Part shown: in pieces, positions 47,435-57,842 of the stretch
Position numbering within the stretch: the stretch's first letter is position 1
Layout of the letters: every line of letters starts with the position of its first letter
Source: Rouxiella badensis
GTDB lineage: Bacteria; Pseudomonadota; Gammaproteobacteria; Enterobacterales; Enterobacteriaceae
Direction of reading: 5' to 3'
Length of the DNA: 64,000 bases
Assembly (NCBI GenBank): GCA_026967495.1
Contig: CP114060.1
Span: 3,224,001-3,288,000 of the forward strand
Notes under the pieces: generated by a model
Seen by the model: the letters and a program-made list of their open reading frames with translations, nothing else
What the model was told of the DNA's origin: nothing
Database searches by the model: none
Made by a program: the position numbers and the translations under genes

Positions 47435-48279
47435 ATGGATCTAAATGGCTTAAAGAGTTTTGTTGCCGTCGCCGCAGAGGGGGATTTGGTGCCGCCAGCC
47501 GTAAGACCGGCATCGCGAAAACCAGCCTTTCCCGCCACGTTCGCCAGCTGGAGGAGCAACTTGACGTGCGCCTGCTTGAACGCACCCAGACCGGTTTTCG
47601 CCTGACCGACGAGGGCCGTTTTCTGCTCGAGAAGTCCCAGCCGCTGCTGGCTGAATTGGACGATTTGGCAGAGGTGCTCGGCACGCGTCGACTGTCGCCT
47701 TCGGGCAAGCTGCGCATCAGCGTACCGACCATAATGGCAAACTCCTCGTTTGGCGAGATTGCCGCACGCTATGCCCGACTTTATCCTGACGTTCAGCTCG
47801 AGGTGGTGGCGGAAGACCGGCGCGTGGACCCCGTTCGCGAGGGTTATGACGCGGTACTTCGCGCGCAGCCCTCGGTGGACGAGGAGCTGATGGGGAAACG
47901 TATTTTGAGCGATACCGTGCTGCTGGTTTGCCGTCCGGATGTGCAGGGAGCGCCGCTGCCTTTTATCGCGCTCGGCAACCTTTACCGAGAAAAGCGTCTC
48001 GAGATAAGGCATCAAGGCGTGGAGCATCAGGTGGAAACGCGGGAGGTGATGCGGCTGTCGTCTCCGACGATGATTTACGACGCGGTGCTGGCCGGGGCAG
48101 GCGCGGCACTATTACCGCTGATCGTGATTGGCGAGGATATTAAAAACGGCACGCTGGTTTCATTGGGCGAGCAGATAGACGGCGAGATTAATTTCTGGTT
48201 TCTCTACCCGAGCCGCCGCCATCTCAGCTTGCGTACCCGGGCGTTTATGACCCTGCTTGAGGAACATTTTTCACCCTAG
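47435..48279 (+). CDS. LysR-family regulator, one frameshift
   Basis: Probable regulator of the divergent oxidoreductase. The restored start MDLNGLKSFVAVAAEGGFGAASRKTGIAKTSLSRHVRQLEEQLDVRLLER is a typical LysR helix-turn-helix; closing the break needs one more G in GAGGGGGATTT (near 47479). The substrate-binding domain (GKLRISVPTIMANSSFGEIAARYARLYPDVQLEVVAEDR) is intact to the stop. 121 bases separate the two starts. Confidence 0.87.
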
Positions 48280-48366
48280 ATCAAAAATATAACGTGATAA
48301 ATTTGCTTAAATTCTTGCTACCTGTTTTTCTTAATTTAAAGCTCCCTCAAGATAAGCAGGCAAAAT

Positions 48367-49802
48367 ATGGCGCGGTTGGTACTGCTGTTACTGGGCGTTG
48401 AATACTTGCGTGGCCGTTGGCGTAGCCTGATGTCGGTGGGAATTTTATGGCTGATTAGCGGCGTTGCCGTCTTTGTCGACGGGCTTGACGACGCGATTAA
48501 CTTCCCCATCGCTTTTTTGCCTGGCTGTTACTGATAGACGGCTGCTTTACCCTCGCCGTCGCCTGGGCGGGAGTCGGCGGTCAGAAGACGCTGCGCTACG
48601 TGAAAGGCACCGTGGTCGTTATCTGCGCGGTGCTGATTTTAGCCAGCGATTATCACGGCCATTTCATCCTCTCGATGCTGTTTGGTTTCTTGTTTCTGGC
48701 CGATGGGCTTTTGCAGCTGACCTCTGCCTGGGTGGTGCGCTATCGTCGCTGGCGGGCCGCGGCAATTGGCGGGATGATTGAAATCCTGCTGGCGATCTTT
48801 TTCTTCCAGCCTTATCCGACCAACTATCACGGTACGCTGCCGTATTTCCTGGGATTGTTCCTGTTCTTTGCCGGCCTCAATTTTGTGCGTATTGCGCTAA
48901 ATGTACGGCGAATGATGGTGAATCCTGGGTTTGTGGCGATGGGTAATCCGATAATTGGCCCCAAATTACTCGGAAAAGAGAACGATAAGACCCCGGTGGT
49001 CCTGGACAGTCATTCAACCTCGGTGAAGGCGTTGACGGTGCATATCTGGACGCCGATGGGCAGTTCAAAGGCCCCCGCGCGGCGTCAAATGATAGTCGAC
49101 CGTTATATTGCCGCCGTCGATACCAACGGGGTGATTTCGACCGGGCATTCAGCGCTGGAATCTCCTGAAGGGATTTACATCAGCCTCTATCCTAAGGAGG
49201 AAATCGATCGCTCCAGCCATTCTTTTACCCGATTGCTGCGCGCCACGCCGGAGAATAACGTGGCGGGGCGTTTCCTGCCGGATTATCAAACCGAGGCCAA
49301 AGAGTGGTGTCCGTCAAATATTCAGGTGATGATCAAAAACTATAATGCCGAGAAACTCAGTGAATTTTGGCAGCTTTACCGGCAGGACGACACCTACAAC
49401 CTGACGTATCGCAACTGTTCGAGCACGGTCAGTCGCGCATTGGATGCCGCTATAGAAGGCGCAGTCGCGCGATCAATGGGATTTGGACCGTTGGTGATGC
49501 TGCGGCTGCTGCTGACGCCGGAGCTGTGGGTCGCCTCACAGATTAGGATGCGGGCGTTAACGATGGCCTGGACGCCGGGCCTGACGCTAGACTATGCCCG
49601 CGCACTCAGCATGCTGGTCGACCCGAGGCAGGTTTCCTGGCTGAGACTGGCGAAACATGCTTGTCACCGCATTAAGTCATTGAAAAAGAGTGGCGGCGCG
49701 AAGACGCCGCCGCCAAAAATTCTTAGCCGAAGTAGCTGCCTGACTCGAGATCCTCGCGCAGCGATTTATGGGTCGGTGACCAGCCCAGCGCTGACTGTGT
49801 GA
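48367..49802 (+). CDS. DUF308 membrane domain fused to a papain-like hydrolase domain, one or two frameshifts
   Basis: No symbol assigned. The N-terminal about 190 residues hold six or so spans of HdeD/DUF308 type (MARLVLLLLGVEYLRGRW, LFGFLFLADGLLQLTSAWVVRYRRWRAAAIGGMIEILLAI, LPYFLGLFLFFAGLNFVRIAL). The C-terminal soluble domain has VISTGHSALESPEGIYISLYPKE (His at 49146-49148) and YNLTYRNCSSTVSRALD (Cys at 49416-49418), an order of His then Cys as in permuted papain-like enzymes. The frame breaks near 48517 (T6 for T7; IAFFAWLLLIDGCFTLAVAWAG). The open frame runs 80 bases into the opposing gene, so a second indel near 49700 and a stop at about 49726 are likely. Confidence 0.7.
49681..49712 (-). 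terminator. terminator of the SDR gene
   Basis: On the minus strand GGCGGCG-TCTTCG-CGCCGCC is followed by ACTCTTTTTC. It lies just after the stop of the leftward gene and inside the presumed end of the converging one. Confidence 0.6.
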
Positions 49803-50616
49803 TGGCACTTGACGCCGGAACGTCAACCGCAAAGAAATGCCCCAGCCAGCCGAAATGTTCCGCGGCGTCAGCGGCGGTGATAGACTTGACCGGCAGGTTT
49901 AGCGCGCGGCCAATCAGTTCAGCGATATCGCGGGTTGGCACGCCTTCGTCACCCACGCCGTGATAAATAGCGCCTGCCGGGGCTTGCTCCAGCGCCAGGC
50001 GAAATAATCTGGCCGCATCGAAACGATGCACCGCGGGCCAGCGGTTGTTACCGTCGCCAATAAACCCGGAAACGCCGTGGCTTTTGGCAATGCCTATCAG
50101 TGCAGGCACGAAAGCGTGGTCGCCGTCGCCGTGAACCGAAGGCGGCAGACGCACCAGTGAACTGCGCACACCGCGCTCAGCCAGCGCCAGCGCGGCCTGT
50201 TCGGATCGGGCGCGCAGCTTGCCGGCCGCGTCAGGGCTGGCAAGGTCGGTCTCTTTACCGACTTGGCCCTGCGCTAAAAGCGCAATTCCTGAAGTGACCA
50301 CCAACGGCTTATGGGTTCCTTCCAGCGCGTCGCCCAAGGCCTGAATCGCCGTTAAATCGGTATCGCACGAGGCGGCAAACTGAGCGAAGTCGTGAATAAA
50401 GGCCGTATGAATGACGCCATCGGCCGCCTGCGCACCGCGTTTAAGGCTCGGTAAATCGTCAAGGCTGCCGAAATGAGGCTCAGCGCCCGCCGCCTGTAAT
50501 GCCTCGGCCGCCGACTCGCTGCGGGCCAGGCCAAGCACCTGATGACCCGCGTTCAACAGTTCCTGCACAACGGCAGAACCAATAAATCCTGTTGCTCCCG
50601 TGACAAATACGCGCAT
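49723..50616 (-). CDS. NAD-dependent epimerase/SDR family protein
   Basis: Extended short-chain dehydrogenase of the atypical NmrA/epimerase class. MRVFVTGATGFIGSAVVQELLNAGHQVLGLARS forms the Rossmann fold. The usual Tyr-x-x-x-Lys is not evident (TSGIALLAQGQVG at that place), which is common in this subfamily. 297 residues. Divergent from a helix-turn-helix regulator across 126 bases. Such pairs are frequent in enterobacteria and the substrate is unknown. Confidence 0.85.
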   Translation of the reverse strand: MRVFVTGATGFIGSAVVQELLNAGHQVLGLARSESAAEALQAAGAEPHFGSLDDLPSLKRGAQAADGVIHTAFIHDFAQFAASCDTDLTAIQALGDALEGTHKPLVVTSGIALLAQGQVGKETDLASPDAAGKLRARSEQAALALAERGVRSSLVRLPPSVHGDGDHAFVPALIGIAKSHGVSGFIGDGNNRWPAVHRFDAARLFRLALEQAPAGAIYHGVGDEGVPTRDIAELIGRALNLPVKSITAADAAEHFGWLGHFFAVDVPASSAITQSALGWSPTHKSLREDLESGSYFG

Positions 50617-50742
50617 GATAATATCCTCTTAAGATGAATGTGTGCGACGTGAACTCTACAGCGACTTTACAGGCGCGTTGGCGGTCGATTAAAGACGTGA
50701 CGTTATACGGGTATAACCACTAACAGGCTAAACGGAGGCACG

Positions 50743-51581
50743 ATGTCAGAGCAAAATCTGCTGGGAAATTTTCTCAAGGACCGGCGCAGTCGGCTCGATG
50801 CTGCCAGTTTGGGGTTCTCGATGACCCGCAGGCGCACGCCGGGGCTGCGAAGGGAAGAAGTGGCTCTGCGGGCCAATGTCAGCACTACCTGGTACACCTG
50901 GCTCGAACAGGGGCGCGAGGGAGCGCCGTCAAGCGACGTGCTGGAACGACTGGCACGCGCCCTGGCGCTCTCTGACGTCGAGCGCGAGTATCTGTTCCTG
51001 CTGGCGCAGAATCGGCCACCGCAGCTGCATCATCAACCTCCCGCAACGGTGTCCGCCCAGCTCCAGCGGCTGCTCGATGCGATGGAGAATATCCCGGCTT
51101 TTGTCAAAACCGCCGATTGGACCGTGGTTGCCTGGAACCGCGCCGCGTCCGTTGTGCTGGCCGACTATGCTGAGATGACCTACGAGGAGCGTAACATTTT
51201 GCGCATGGTGTTCTGCTGTCCGAGTAAACGCGCCGTGATGCCGGAGTGGGAAAAAGTCGCGAGCTTCGTGGTGGCAACGTTTCGGGCCGAGAGCGCCAGA
51301 GCGGGCATGACCGACGCATCGCGGGCGTTGATTGAAGAGCTGAACGCCGCCAGCCCTGAATTCAAGGCGCTGTGGTTAGACCAGAACGTCAGTCACCACG
51401 GCGAGGGCACCAAACGCATCAACCATGCCAGGGTGGGGCTTATCCATCTCGACTATTCGTCATTCGCCGTTGAGGGCAATCCCAACCTGAGCCTGGTGAT
51501 TTATAATCCCTCAACCGAAATCGACAAAAAAACGTTCACGCGTTGCTGCGGCTCAGTACAGTCGTCGGTTTTGCAGTCTGA
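50743..51581 (+). CDS. XRE-family regulator with MmyB-like ligand domain, one frameshift
   Basis: LGNFLKDRRSRLDAASLGFSMTRRRTPGLRREEVALRANVSTTWYTWLEQGREGAPSSDVLERLARAL is the characteristic helix-turn-helix of this group; the C-terminal PAS-like MmyB domain has TADWTVVAWNRAASVVLADY. Probably controls the divergent SDR gene. The uninterrupted frame would run 186 bases through the opposing permease. One more A in the A7 run at 51526-51532 gives KKNVHALLRLSTVVGFAV and a stop at 51579-51581, which I prefer. Confidence 0.82.
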
Positions 51582-53209
51582 CCGCCAGGAACATCACCAT
51601 CAGGGTCAGCGCGATAGCCAGGCTAGCCATCGCCATGCCGTCTCCGACCGAACCCTGCTCAAACTGCCGCCAGACAAATACCGAGACAGTTTCTACCCCT
51701 GCCGGCGCCAGCAGCAACGACGTGACCAGCTCGCGTGAGGCGACGGCAAAGACCATCATCATTGAGGCCAGCAGGCTTGGCCACACCAGCGGCAACAGAA
51801 TCAGCCGCAATGCCTGCGCCGCACTGGCACCGTGAACGCGCGCCGAGGCCTCGAGATTATTACCAATCTGCCGCATGGCCGCGCTGACGTAGCGTACCGG
51901 ATACGGCAGCAGCAGACAGCAGTAGGCCAACAGCAGAATGCCCCAGGTGTTATAGGGGGTCACGGGCCAAAAACTGCGATTCCAGGCGAGGATCAGCCCT
52001 ACACCGACGACGATACCCGGCAGGGCCGCAGGGAGAAGCGATAGCGCATCGATGCAGGCGGCAAAACGTATCCGCCTTGCGACGACCAGCCAGGCAGCGA
52101 GCAGGCCCACCACGCCAACAACCAGCGCAGTGCCTAACGCCAGACTCAGACTGGTGCCGAGCGCGCCGAGGGCATCGCCCTGAAGGTCAAATAGCGCCTT
52201 GTAATGCCCTAACGTCAGATTATTGACGCCAAGGCCGCCCGACAAAGTGCGGCTAAACGCAGTGACAAAAATCGAGGCCAGCGGCAGCCCAACCGCCGTT
52301 AATGCGACCAGCGAAAACAGCGCCAATACCAGAAAACGTGCGCGCCCCAGCGGCTTGGGTACCACGGCTATCGGTTTGCCGGAGGTGGTTTCTACGTCTT
52401 TACCGGCGACTAACGCGCGCTGTACCCAGTAGGCGCAACAGGCTATCGCCACTAATATCACCGACAGTCCGGCAGCGCCCGGCATATCAATCGGCCAGTC
52501 GGCAAGGCGTTGTTCGATGCCGGTGGTTAGCACCTCCACGCCGCTGCGTGTGCCCAAGGCGGCAGGTACGCCGTACTCCTCAATCGACAGGGTAAAGGCC
52601 AACAGCAGACTAGAGGCTGTCGACGGCAGTGCGAGGGGCACGGAAATCCTGAAAAATGCTCGCCATGGCCCTGCGCCGTGCACCCGTGCGACATCGGCCA
52701 GACGGCTGCCGCTGGCTGCCATGCTCCGTGAAATGGCAAAATAGACCACCGGGAATACGTTCATCGTCATCACCATCACCATTCCCGGCATTGAGAACAG
52801 CAGGTTGTTGAGATTCACGCCCAGCAGCTGTTGTACATAGCCGTGCGACTGTAGGGCCAGCATCCACGCCAGCGCAGCCAGATAAGGCGGGAAAAGGAAC
52901 GGGATCAGGAACAGGGCGTCCCACAGCGCGGCGTACGGCAGGGCAAACAGCCCGCGCAGCGTGCCCAGCGGAATGCCGATGAGCGCCGTGGCCAGCGCAA
53001 CACCTAGCCCGAGCCGCAGGGTGCCTGAGAGCAACGTGGGAAATTGCGCATCAGCAAACAGTTTGCCGAAGGCGCTAAAAGGCGCGTTAAACGTGCCCCG
53101 GTCTAGATGAGGGAAAATCGCCTGCAGCAGCACAAAGGTGACGGGGACGGCGACCAGAAACAGCAGAGTCCCCGCCGGTAAATACCGGCAGCAGCGTATT
53201 TTTATTCAT
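51553..53209 (-). CDS. ABC transporter permease with two fused permease domains, one frameshift
   Basis: Inner-membrane permease of the ferric iron/2-aminoethylphosphonate/spermidine-like class, with two BPD_transp_1 units in one chain (about 550 residues). The EAA-like loops are DVARVHGAGPWRAFFRISVPLALPS and EASARVHGASAAQALRLILLPLVWPS. The restored N-terminus is MNKNTLLPVFTGGALLFLVAVPVTFVLLQAIF; the break at 53166-53172 (GAGTCCC) is a split GAGCCC. Middle gene of a binding protein-permease-ATPase operon, though it is transcribed last. Confidence 0.87.
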
Positions 53210-53270
53210 TGAGACTCCCGCGACCGGCGAGTTGAGTCGCCGGTCATTGGTCGGTAATTAATGCGCTGAA

Positions 53271-54251
53271 TCAGTTGTTTGCCGCGAACAGGGTCGCGAA
53301 CTTGTCGAGGAGCTGACGGCGGTCGGCGCTTCCCGTTGACGCCGTCGGCAGCACTTTAAGCGTTTTAAACAGCGGACGTTTGGCATCGACATCGTCGCGC
53401 GCTGGCATCAGCCAGGCATCGGCAACCAGCTTCTGGCCCTCGGGTGAAAGGACATAATCGATAAAGGCTTTGGCCTGTGCTGGTTCCTTGCTGCTCTTGA
53501 GGATCATCATCGGACGCGGGGCGATAACGGTGCCGCTGGCGGGGAAAATCACTTTGATGGCCTCTCCGGCCTCTACGCTGTTATAGGAAACGTAGTCCAC
53601 TGCGCCAAATACGGCGGCTTTCGCGCCCTGAAGCACCGGCGTCAGTGCCTGGGCGTTAGGGCCGGCAATAATCATGCCGTTGGTTTTTAGCTGCTCAAAC
53701 AGCTTCCATGCCTGCTCGCCGTGGGCATTTTGCAGGCCTTCGAGCAAGTCCAGCGATGCGCCGGAGAGCGACGGGTCCGGCGTGGTGACCTTGTCTTTAA
53801 AGGCCGGTTGCGCCAAGTCCTGCCAGTCTTTCGGCTCGGGTGTCCCACTCTGGGTATTCCAGACTATCCCCAACGCTGATATCCCCTGCGCCACATAATA
53901 GGGCGTCTTAAACTGTGCGGGAACATGGGCGGCATTCGGGCTCTCATAAGCCAACAACGCGTCGCGTTTTTCGAGGCTGCCTGCGGTGTCCCAGGAGGCA
54001 GAAATCAGCACGTCGGCGCGCGGATTTGCCTGCTCGGCGTCCAGACGGGCCATTACTTTGCCCGTGGTCGCCTGAAAGATTTCTACTTTAACGCCGGTCT
54101 GTTTTTCATAGCCTGCCGCCAGTTTTTTCGCCAGCGAACCGGGACCGGCCGTATAAACCGTCAACGCCTGGGCGCTGGCGGCGGTCAGAGCAAAAGAGAG
54201 AGTCATTGCCGTCAGTAAACCTGTTTTGATAAAAGAAGAGTGATGCGTCAT
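53271..54251 (-). CDS. periplasmic substrate-binding protein of an ABC transporter
   Basis: Signal peptide (ending AASAQA), then LTVYTAGPGSLAKKLAAGYEKQTGVKVEIFQATTGKVMARLDAE, the start of the ferric/thiamine/2-aminoethylphosphonate cluster of binding proteins. RADVLISASWDTAGSLEKR and a PNAQALTPVLQGAKAAVFGAVDYVSYNS segment follow. The adjacent double tyrosine of classical FbpA ferric sites is not obvious, so the ligand may be other than iron. 326 residues, intact. Confidence 0.86.
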   Translation of the reverse strand: MTHHSSFIKTGLLTAMTLSFALTAASAQALTVYTAGPGSLAKKLAAGYEKQTGVKVEIFQATTGKVMARLDAEQANPRADVLISASWDTAGSLEKRDALLAYESPNAAHVPAQFKTPYYVAQGISALGIVWNTQSGTPEPKDWQDLAQPAFKDKVTTPDPSLSGASLDLLEGLQNAHGEQAWKLFEQLKTNGMIIAGPNAQALTPVLQGAKAAVFGAVDYVSYNSVEAGEAIKVIFPASGTVIAPRPMMILKSSKEPAQAKAFIDYVLSPEGQKLVADAWLMPARDDVDAKRPLFKTLKVLPTASTGSADRRQLLDKFATLFAANN

Positions 54252-54272
54252 TTTTTAATTTCCACCAGAGGG

Positions 54273-55012
54273 TTAAGCAACAAAAGGATCAATACGGGAA
54301 AGGCCTGACTGCCGATTGCCGTCCAGCAGGTCGATGCGTTCGATGGCACCCTGATTCATTCGCGCAATGCAGTGGGCCAGAGTTTCCGCCTCCTGCGGAT
54401 CGTGCGTGACATACACCGCCGTCGTTCCCAACTGGCGCAATAGAACGGCCATTTCTTCACACAGGCTTTCGCGCAAATTACGGTCCAGATTGGAAAGCGG
54501 TTCATCGAACAGCAGGATTTGCGGCTCGGCCACGATGGCACGCGCTAACGCCACGCGCTGTTGCTGCCCCCGGAAAGCTCGGCAGGGCGGCGATGATGAA
54601 AATCAGCTAATCCGACGCGGTCCAGGGCTTCTAGCATGCGTTGCTGGCGCTGTTTTGGGGCAACACCGCGCATCTGTAGGGGGAAGATGACGTTTTGTCC
54701 GACCGTCATATGCGGCCAGAGGGCGTAATCCTGAAACACCATGCCCAGGCTGCGCTTCTCCGGCGGCAGGCTAAAACGGCCATCGACCACCTTCTGTTCG
54801 CCAAAAAAGAGCCGACCGCTGTCAGGGTGAAGCAGCCCGGCGAGCAATTTTAGCAGGGTGCTTTTGCCGCATCCCGAAGGACCCAGCAGCGCCATAATGG
54901 TTCCTTTGGGAACCTTGAGACAGACGTTGTTTAACACCGTGGTGGTCCCGTAACGGTGTGAAACCTGTTCAACACGAATCGCGGCGGGGAGTGCGGTTAC
55001 CGGTGTGCGCAT
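54273..55012 (-). CDS. ABC transporter ATPase, one frameshift
   Basis: Energises the permease at 51553-53209. Walker A GPSGCGKST, Q-loop MVFQDYALWPH, signature ELSGGQQQRVALARA and Walker B ILLFDEPLSNLD, then the H-loop VYVTHDPQEAETLA. The frame breaks inside the signature near 54574: G5 should be G6, which joins the two parts. The short C-terminus has no TOBE domain, like FbpC/PhnT-type ATPases that are small. Start ATG 55012 (MRTPVTALPAAIRVEQVSHRYG). Confidence 0.88.
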
Positions 55013-55089
55013 TTGGCCTCCCGCACGGAATAGATTCCGTCGTAAAGCACACAGGCGCGCACCACCGGCCAGAAGGCAGGTAATTGCAT
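54997..55089 (-). CDS. possible 30-residue leader peptide of the ABC operon
   Basis: ATG 55089 after AGGATAGTCCCC opens a 30-codon frame (MQLPAFWPVVRACVLYDGIY and a charged end) that stops 16 bases inside the ATPase gene. The overlap would couple its translation to the ATPase. No similarity is recognised; it may be a chance frame. Confidence 0.3.
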   Translation of the reverse strand: MQLPAFWPVVRACVLYDGIYSVREAKCAHR

Positions 55090-55314
55090 GGGGACTATCC
55101 TCTTTGGGATTTATTGATAGCAGCCACCCTAATGTCGATTTATGACACGACAATGACAGTGCCCACAGGCCTCTGAGTCAAAAACCAAGTTGCCTACCCT
55201 GGGATAAAACAGTTGCGCCACCGCACGCGCTTGGCTACTTTATTGATTAAGTTAACTATTCACTTACTCTTTCCTGTAGTCACGTGATGCAGACTGTAAC
55301 CTTCTGGAGAACTG

Positions 55315-56424
55315 ATGAAAATTATCGTTATTGGCGCAGGAATGGTCGGTGCATCGCTGACCTGGGAACTGACGCAGGCTGGCCATTCTGTGACGTTACT
55401 TGAGGCGGGTGAAGCCGGAAAGGGCACCAGCGCCAACTCATTTGCCTGGATAAACTCCCACGGCAAGCCGCCAGAAGCCTATCAGCGTCTTAACGCTGCC
55501 GGAATGCAGGCGCACAGCGAATTGGCCGCGCGCTTGGGTAAAGCCCCCTGGCTTAATCTGACCGGTTGTCTGGAATGGCGCGCTGCCGACCAGCAGCAGG
55601 CGATGCAGGATAACGTTGAGCAACTCCAGCAGTATCAGTATCCCGCGGAGTGGATTAGCGCCGAGCAGCTTCAGGCGCTGGAGCCTGAAATCCATCTCGA
55701 CGGCACCCAGGGCGCGATCGGCTGGTTTCCGTCCGAAGGCTGGATCGATACCCAGCAATATATTCAGCTGCTGTTGCAGGCCAGCGCCGCCGAAGGTGCA
55801 AAGATTGTGACCGGGAGCCGGGTGAACGAAATTTTGCAGGAGGGGAATACCGTCACCGGTGTAAAAACCTCTGACGGAACGCTGCACCGCGCTGAGCTGA
55901 CCATCAACGCCAGCGGCCGCTGGTCCGACAAGTCCCCCTACAACGACGGCCTGGCGACAAGACTGGCACCGACCACCGGCATTCTGATCCGCGTTCCTGC
56001 CGAGTACGCCCCCGTCAGCCACGTATTGGCAACGCCGCTGTTCCACTGTCGTCCGGACGGTGAAGGCGTTACGCTACTTTGCCCTAACGAAGGGGTCTAT
56101 GACATTGACGAGAGCACGCCAGCGTCGCGGGTCAGTGAGCTGGCAGCCGACATTATCCGCAAAGCAACGGCGGTGTGGCCAAAGCTGTCTGAGTTGAAAC
56201 CCGAGCAGTATCAGGCACGTATGGGAATTCGCGCCTTGCCTGAGGACGGCTATCCTATTGTGGGACCGACCGAAGGGCTGGCCGGTTATTACACCGTTGT
56301 GACGCACAGTGGTGTGACGCTGTCACCTTTACTGGCGCGTTTAGTCACTCGCGAGATAGCGGGTACGCCGGTCGCTGAACTCGAGGCTTATCGTCCTTCG
56401 CGCCTGAGCCAGCCTAAACCGTGA
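55315..56424 (+). CDS. FAD-dependent D-amino-acid-type oxidoreductase
   Basis: DadA/DAO-family flavoprotein: the dinucleotide fold MKIIVIGAGMVGASLTWELTQAGHSVTLLEAGEAGKGTSANSFAWIN and the C-terminal GIRALPEDGYPIVGPTEGLAGYYTVVTHSGVTLSPLLARL. 369 residues. The substrate is probably a secondary or D-amino compound. It is divergent from the ABC operon across about 220 bases, so uptake of its substrate by that transporter is plausible but not shown. It overlaps tag by GTGA. Confidence 0.85.
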   Translation: MKIIVIGAGMVGASLTWELTQAGHSVTLLEAGEAGKGTSANSFAWINSHGKPPEAYQRLNAAGMQAHSELAARLGKAPWLNLTGCLEWRAADQQQAMQDNVEQLQQYQYPAEWISAEQLQALEPEIHLDGTQGAIGWFPSEGWIDTQQYIQLLLQASAAEGAKIVTGSRVNEILQEGNTVTGVKTSDGTLHRAELTINASGRWSDKSPYNDGLATRLAPTTGILIRVPAEYAPVSHVLATPLFHCRPDGEGVTLLCPNEGVYDIDESTPASRVSELAADIIRKATAVWPKLSELKPEQYQARMGIRALPEDGYPIVGPTEGLAGYYTVVTHSGVTLSPLLARLVTREIAGTPVAELEAYRPSRLSQPKP

Positions 56425-56981
56425 CCAACCTTATACGCTGCGCCTGGGGCGATAACGATGCGCTGATGCAGCAGTATCACGATACCGAATGGGGTGTACC
56501 GGTTTTTGATAGCCGCGCCCTGTGGGAGAAGCTGATGCTCGACGGTTTTCAGGCCGGACTGTCGTGGCGTATCATTCTCAAGAAACGCGAGGCGTTCAGA
56601 AAAGCTTTCTGTGGGTTTGATCCGCAGAAGGTGGCGGCTTTTACCGAAGAGGACATTGAGCGACTGGCGGCGAATGCCGATATCATTCGTTCGCGTTCCA
56701 AGATAAAAGCGGTGGTGAAGAATGCCCACGCCTATTTACGCATGCAGGAAAAAGGAGAGGATTTTTCGCAGTGGATTTGGTCTCACGTTGGGGGCGCACC
56801 GATTCAACATACAGGCCCCATTCCCACTCGCAGTACACTTTCAGAGCAAATTTCAAAAGAGCTTAAACAGCGCGGCTTCAGCTTCGTTGGCCCGGTCATC
56901 GTCTATGCCTGGATGGAAGCGACCGGAATCATCAATAGCCACCACCCGGACTGTTTCCGACGTCACGCGCTGTCTTTTTAA
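56421..56981 (+). CDS. tag: DNA-3-methyladenine glycosylase I
   Basis: Excises 3-methyladenine from alkylated DNA. 186 residues: RCAWGDNDALMQQYHDTEWGVP, DGFQAGLSWRIILKKREAFRKAF with the conserved Trp and Glu of the base pocket, and the C-terminal zinc ligands in INSHHPDCFRR paired with the N-terminal Cys/His. GTG start inside the stop of the FAD oxidoreductase, so the two are cotranscribed. Confidence 0.95.
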   Translation: MTNLIRCAWGDNDALMQQYHDTEWGVPVFDSRALWEKLMLDGFQAGLSWRIILKKREAFRKAFCGFDPQKVAAFTEEDIERLAANADIIRSRSKIKAVVKNAHAYLRMQEKGEDFSQWIWSHVGGAPIQHTGPIPTRSTLSEQISKELKQRGFSFVGPVIVYAWMEATGIINSHHPDCFRRHALSF

Positions 56982-57700
56982 ATCACGCCGTCCCACAACA
57001 TCGATGCGCCTGCGGCAAGCATCATCATCGACACCAGAAGGTGAAAGATTTTGGTGGGCATTCTCGACACCAGCCCTTTACTGAGATAGATGCCGGAAAT
57101 CTGCGACGCGCCGACAAAAATGCCGCTCAGAACCACCGATAACGGCAGGGCGCCGAGCACGCCAAAGGTTGAGGTCTTGGTCAGGAAAACAATCAGCGAT
57201 GCGGCGGATTCGGTTGCTATCAGGCCCTGTTTGACCAGCCCAAAGCCTGAGAAAATAGGCACCGTCATGGGCTCGGTCGAGAACACCATACCGGTCAGGA
57301 AGCCTACGACCAGCCCACACAGCGCCAACTGCCAGGTGTTCAGCGTCAGATTGTGCCTGCGCGACCATGCCATCAGCGGCACCAGCGCCAGAAAAAAGAC
57401 CCCGATACAGACATTGGATATCTTCGGCGGCAGCGCCCAAAGCGTATTGGCGCCGAGCACGGCACCCGGAACAGCCAACGCGGAGTAAGTCAAACAGGCG
57501 CGCCAGTCTATCTCCTTACGCCAGATAATCACCCGGGAAAAGTTACTCAGAATCGAGGCCACGGCCATCATCGGCACCGCAACCTGTGGCCCAAACTTCC
57601 AGGATAAAATCGGCAGCAGGATAATCGACCCGCCGGTACCAATAATGCCGCTGACGAACCCGGCGAATCCTCCCAGAATAACGATGGCGAGATAAATCAT
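56978..57700 (-). CDS. TSUP/TauE-SafE family membrane transporter
   Basis: Inner-membrane exporter or importer of sulfur-containing anions or organic acids, about eight spans, 240 residues. The paired repeats are ILGGFAGFVSGIIGTGGSIILLPIL and LALCGLVVGFLTGMVFSTEPMTVPIF. It converges on tag with a four-base overlap of the stop codons, and is divergent from a LysR regulator. Confidence 0.88.
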   Translation of the reverse strand: MIYLAIVILGGFAGFVSGIIGTGGSIILLPILSWKFGPQVAVPMMAVASILSNFSRVIIWRKEIDWRACLTYSALAVPGAVLGANTLWALPPKISNVCIGVFFLALVPLMAWSRRHNLTLNTWQLALCGLVVGFLTGMVFSTEPMTVPIFSGFGLVKQGLIATESAASLIVFLTKTSTFGVLGALPLSVVLSGIFVGASQISGIYLSKGLVSRMPTKIFHLLVSMMMLAAGASMLWDGVI

Positions 57701-57842
57701 GATAAATTCCCTTAGCTATGTGATTTTTTTACTCATCAATTGATGCGGGATCCGCTCAACACTGCGTTGCATATCAATTTATGCGGTGATTTAATGGGAG
57801 TTAATCGATATCTTTACGAACCCTAAGTGAGAAAAAGTCACA

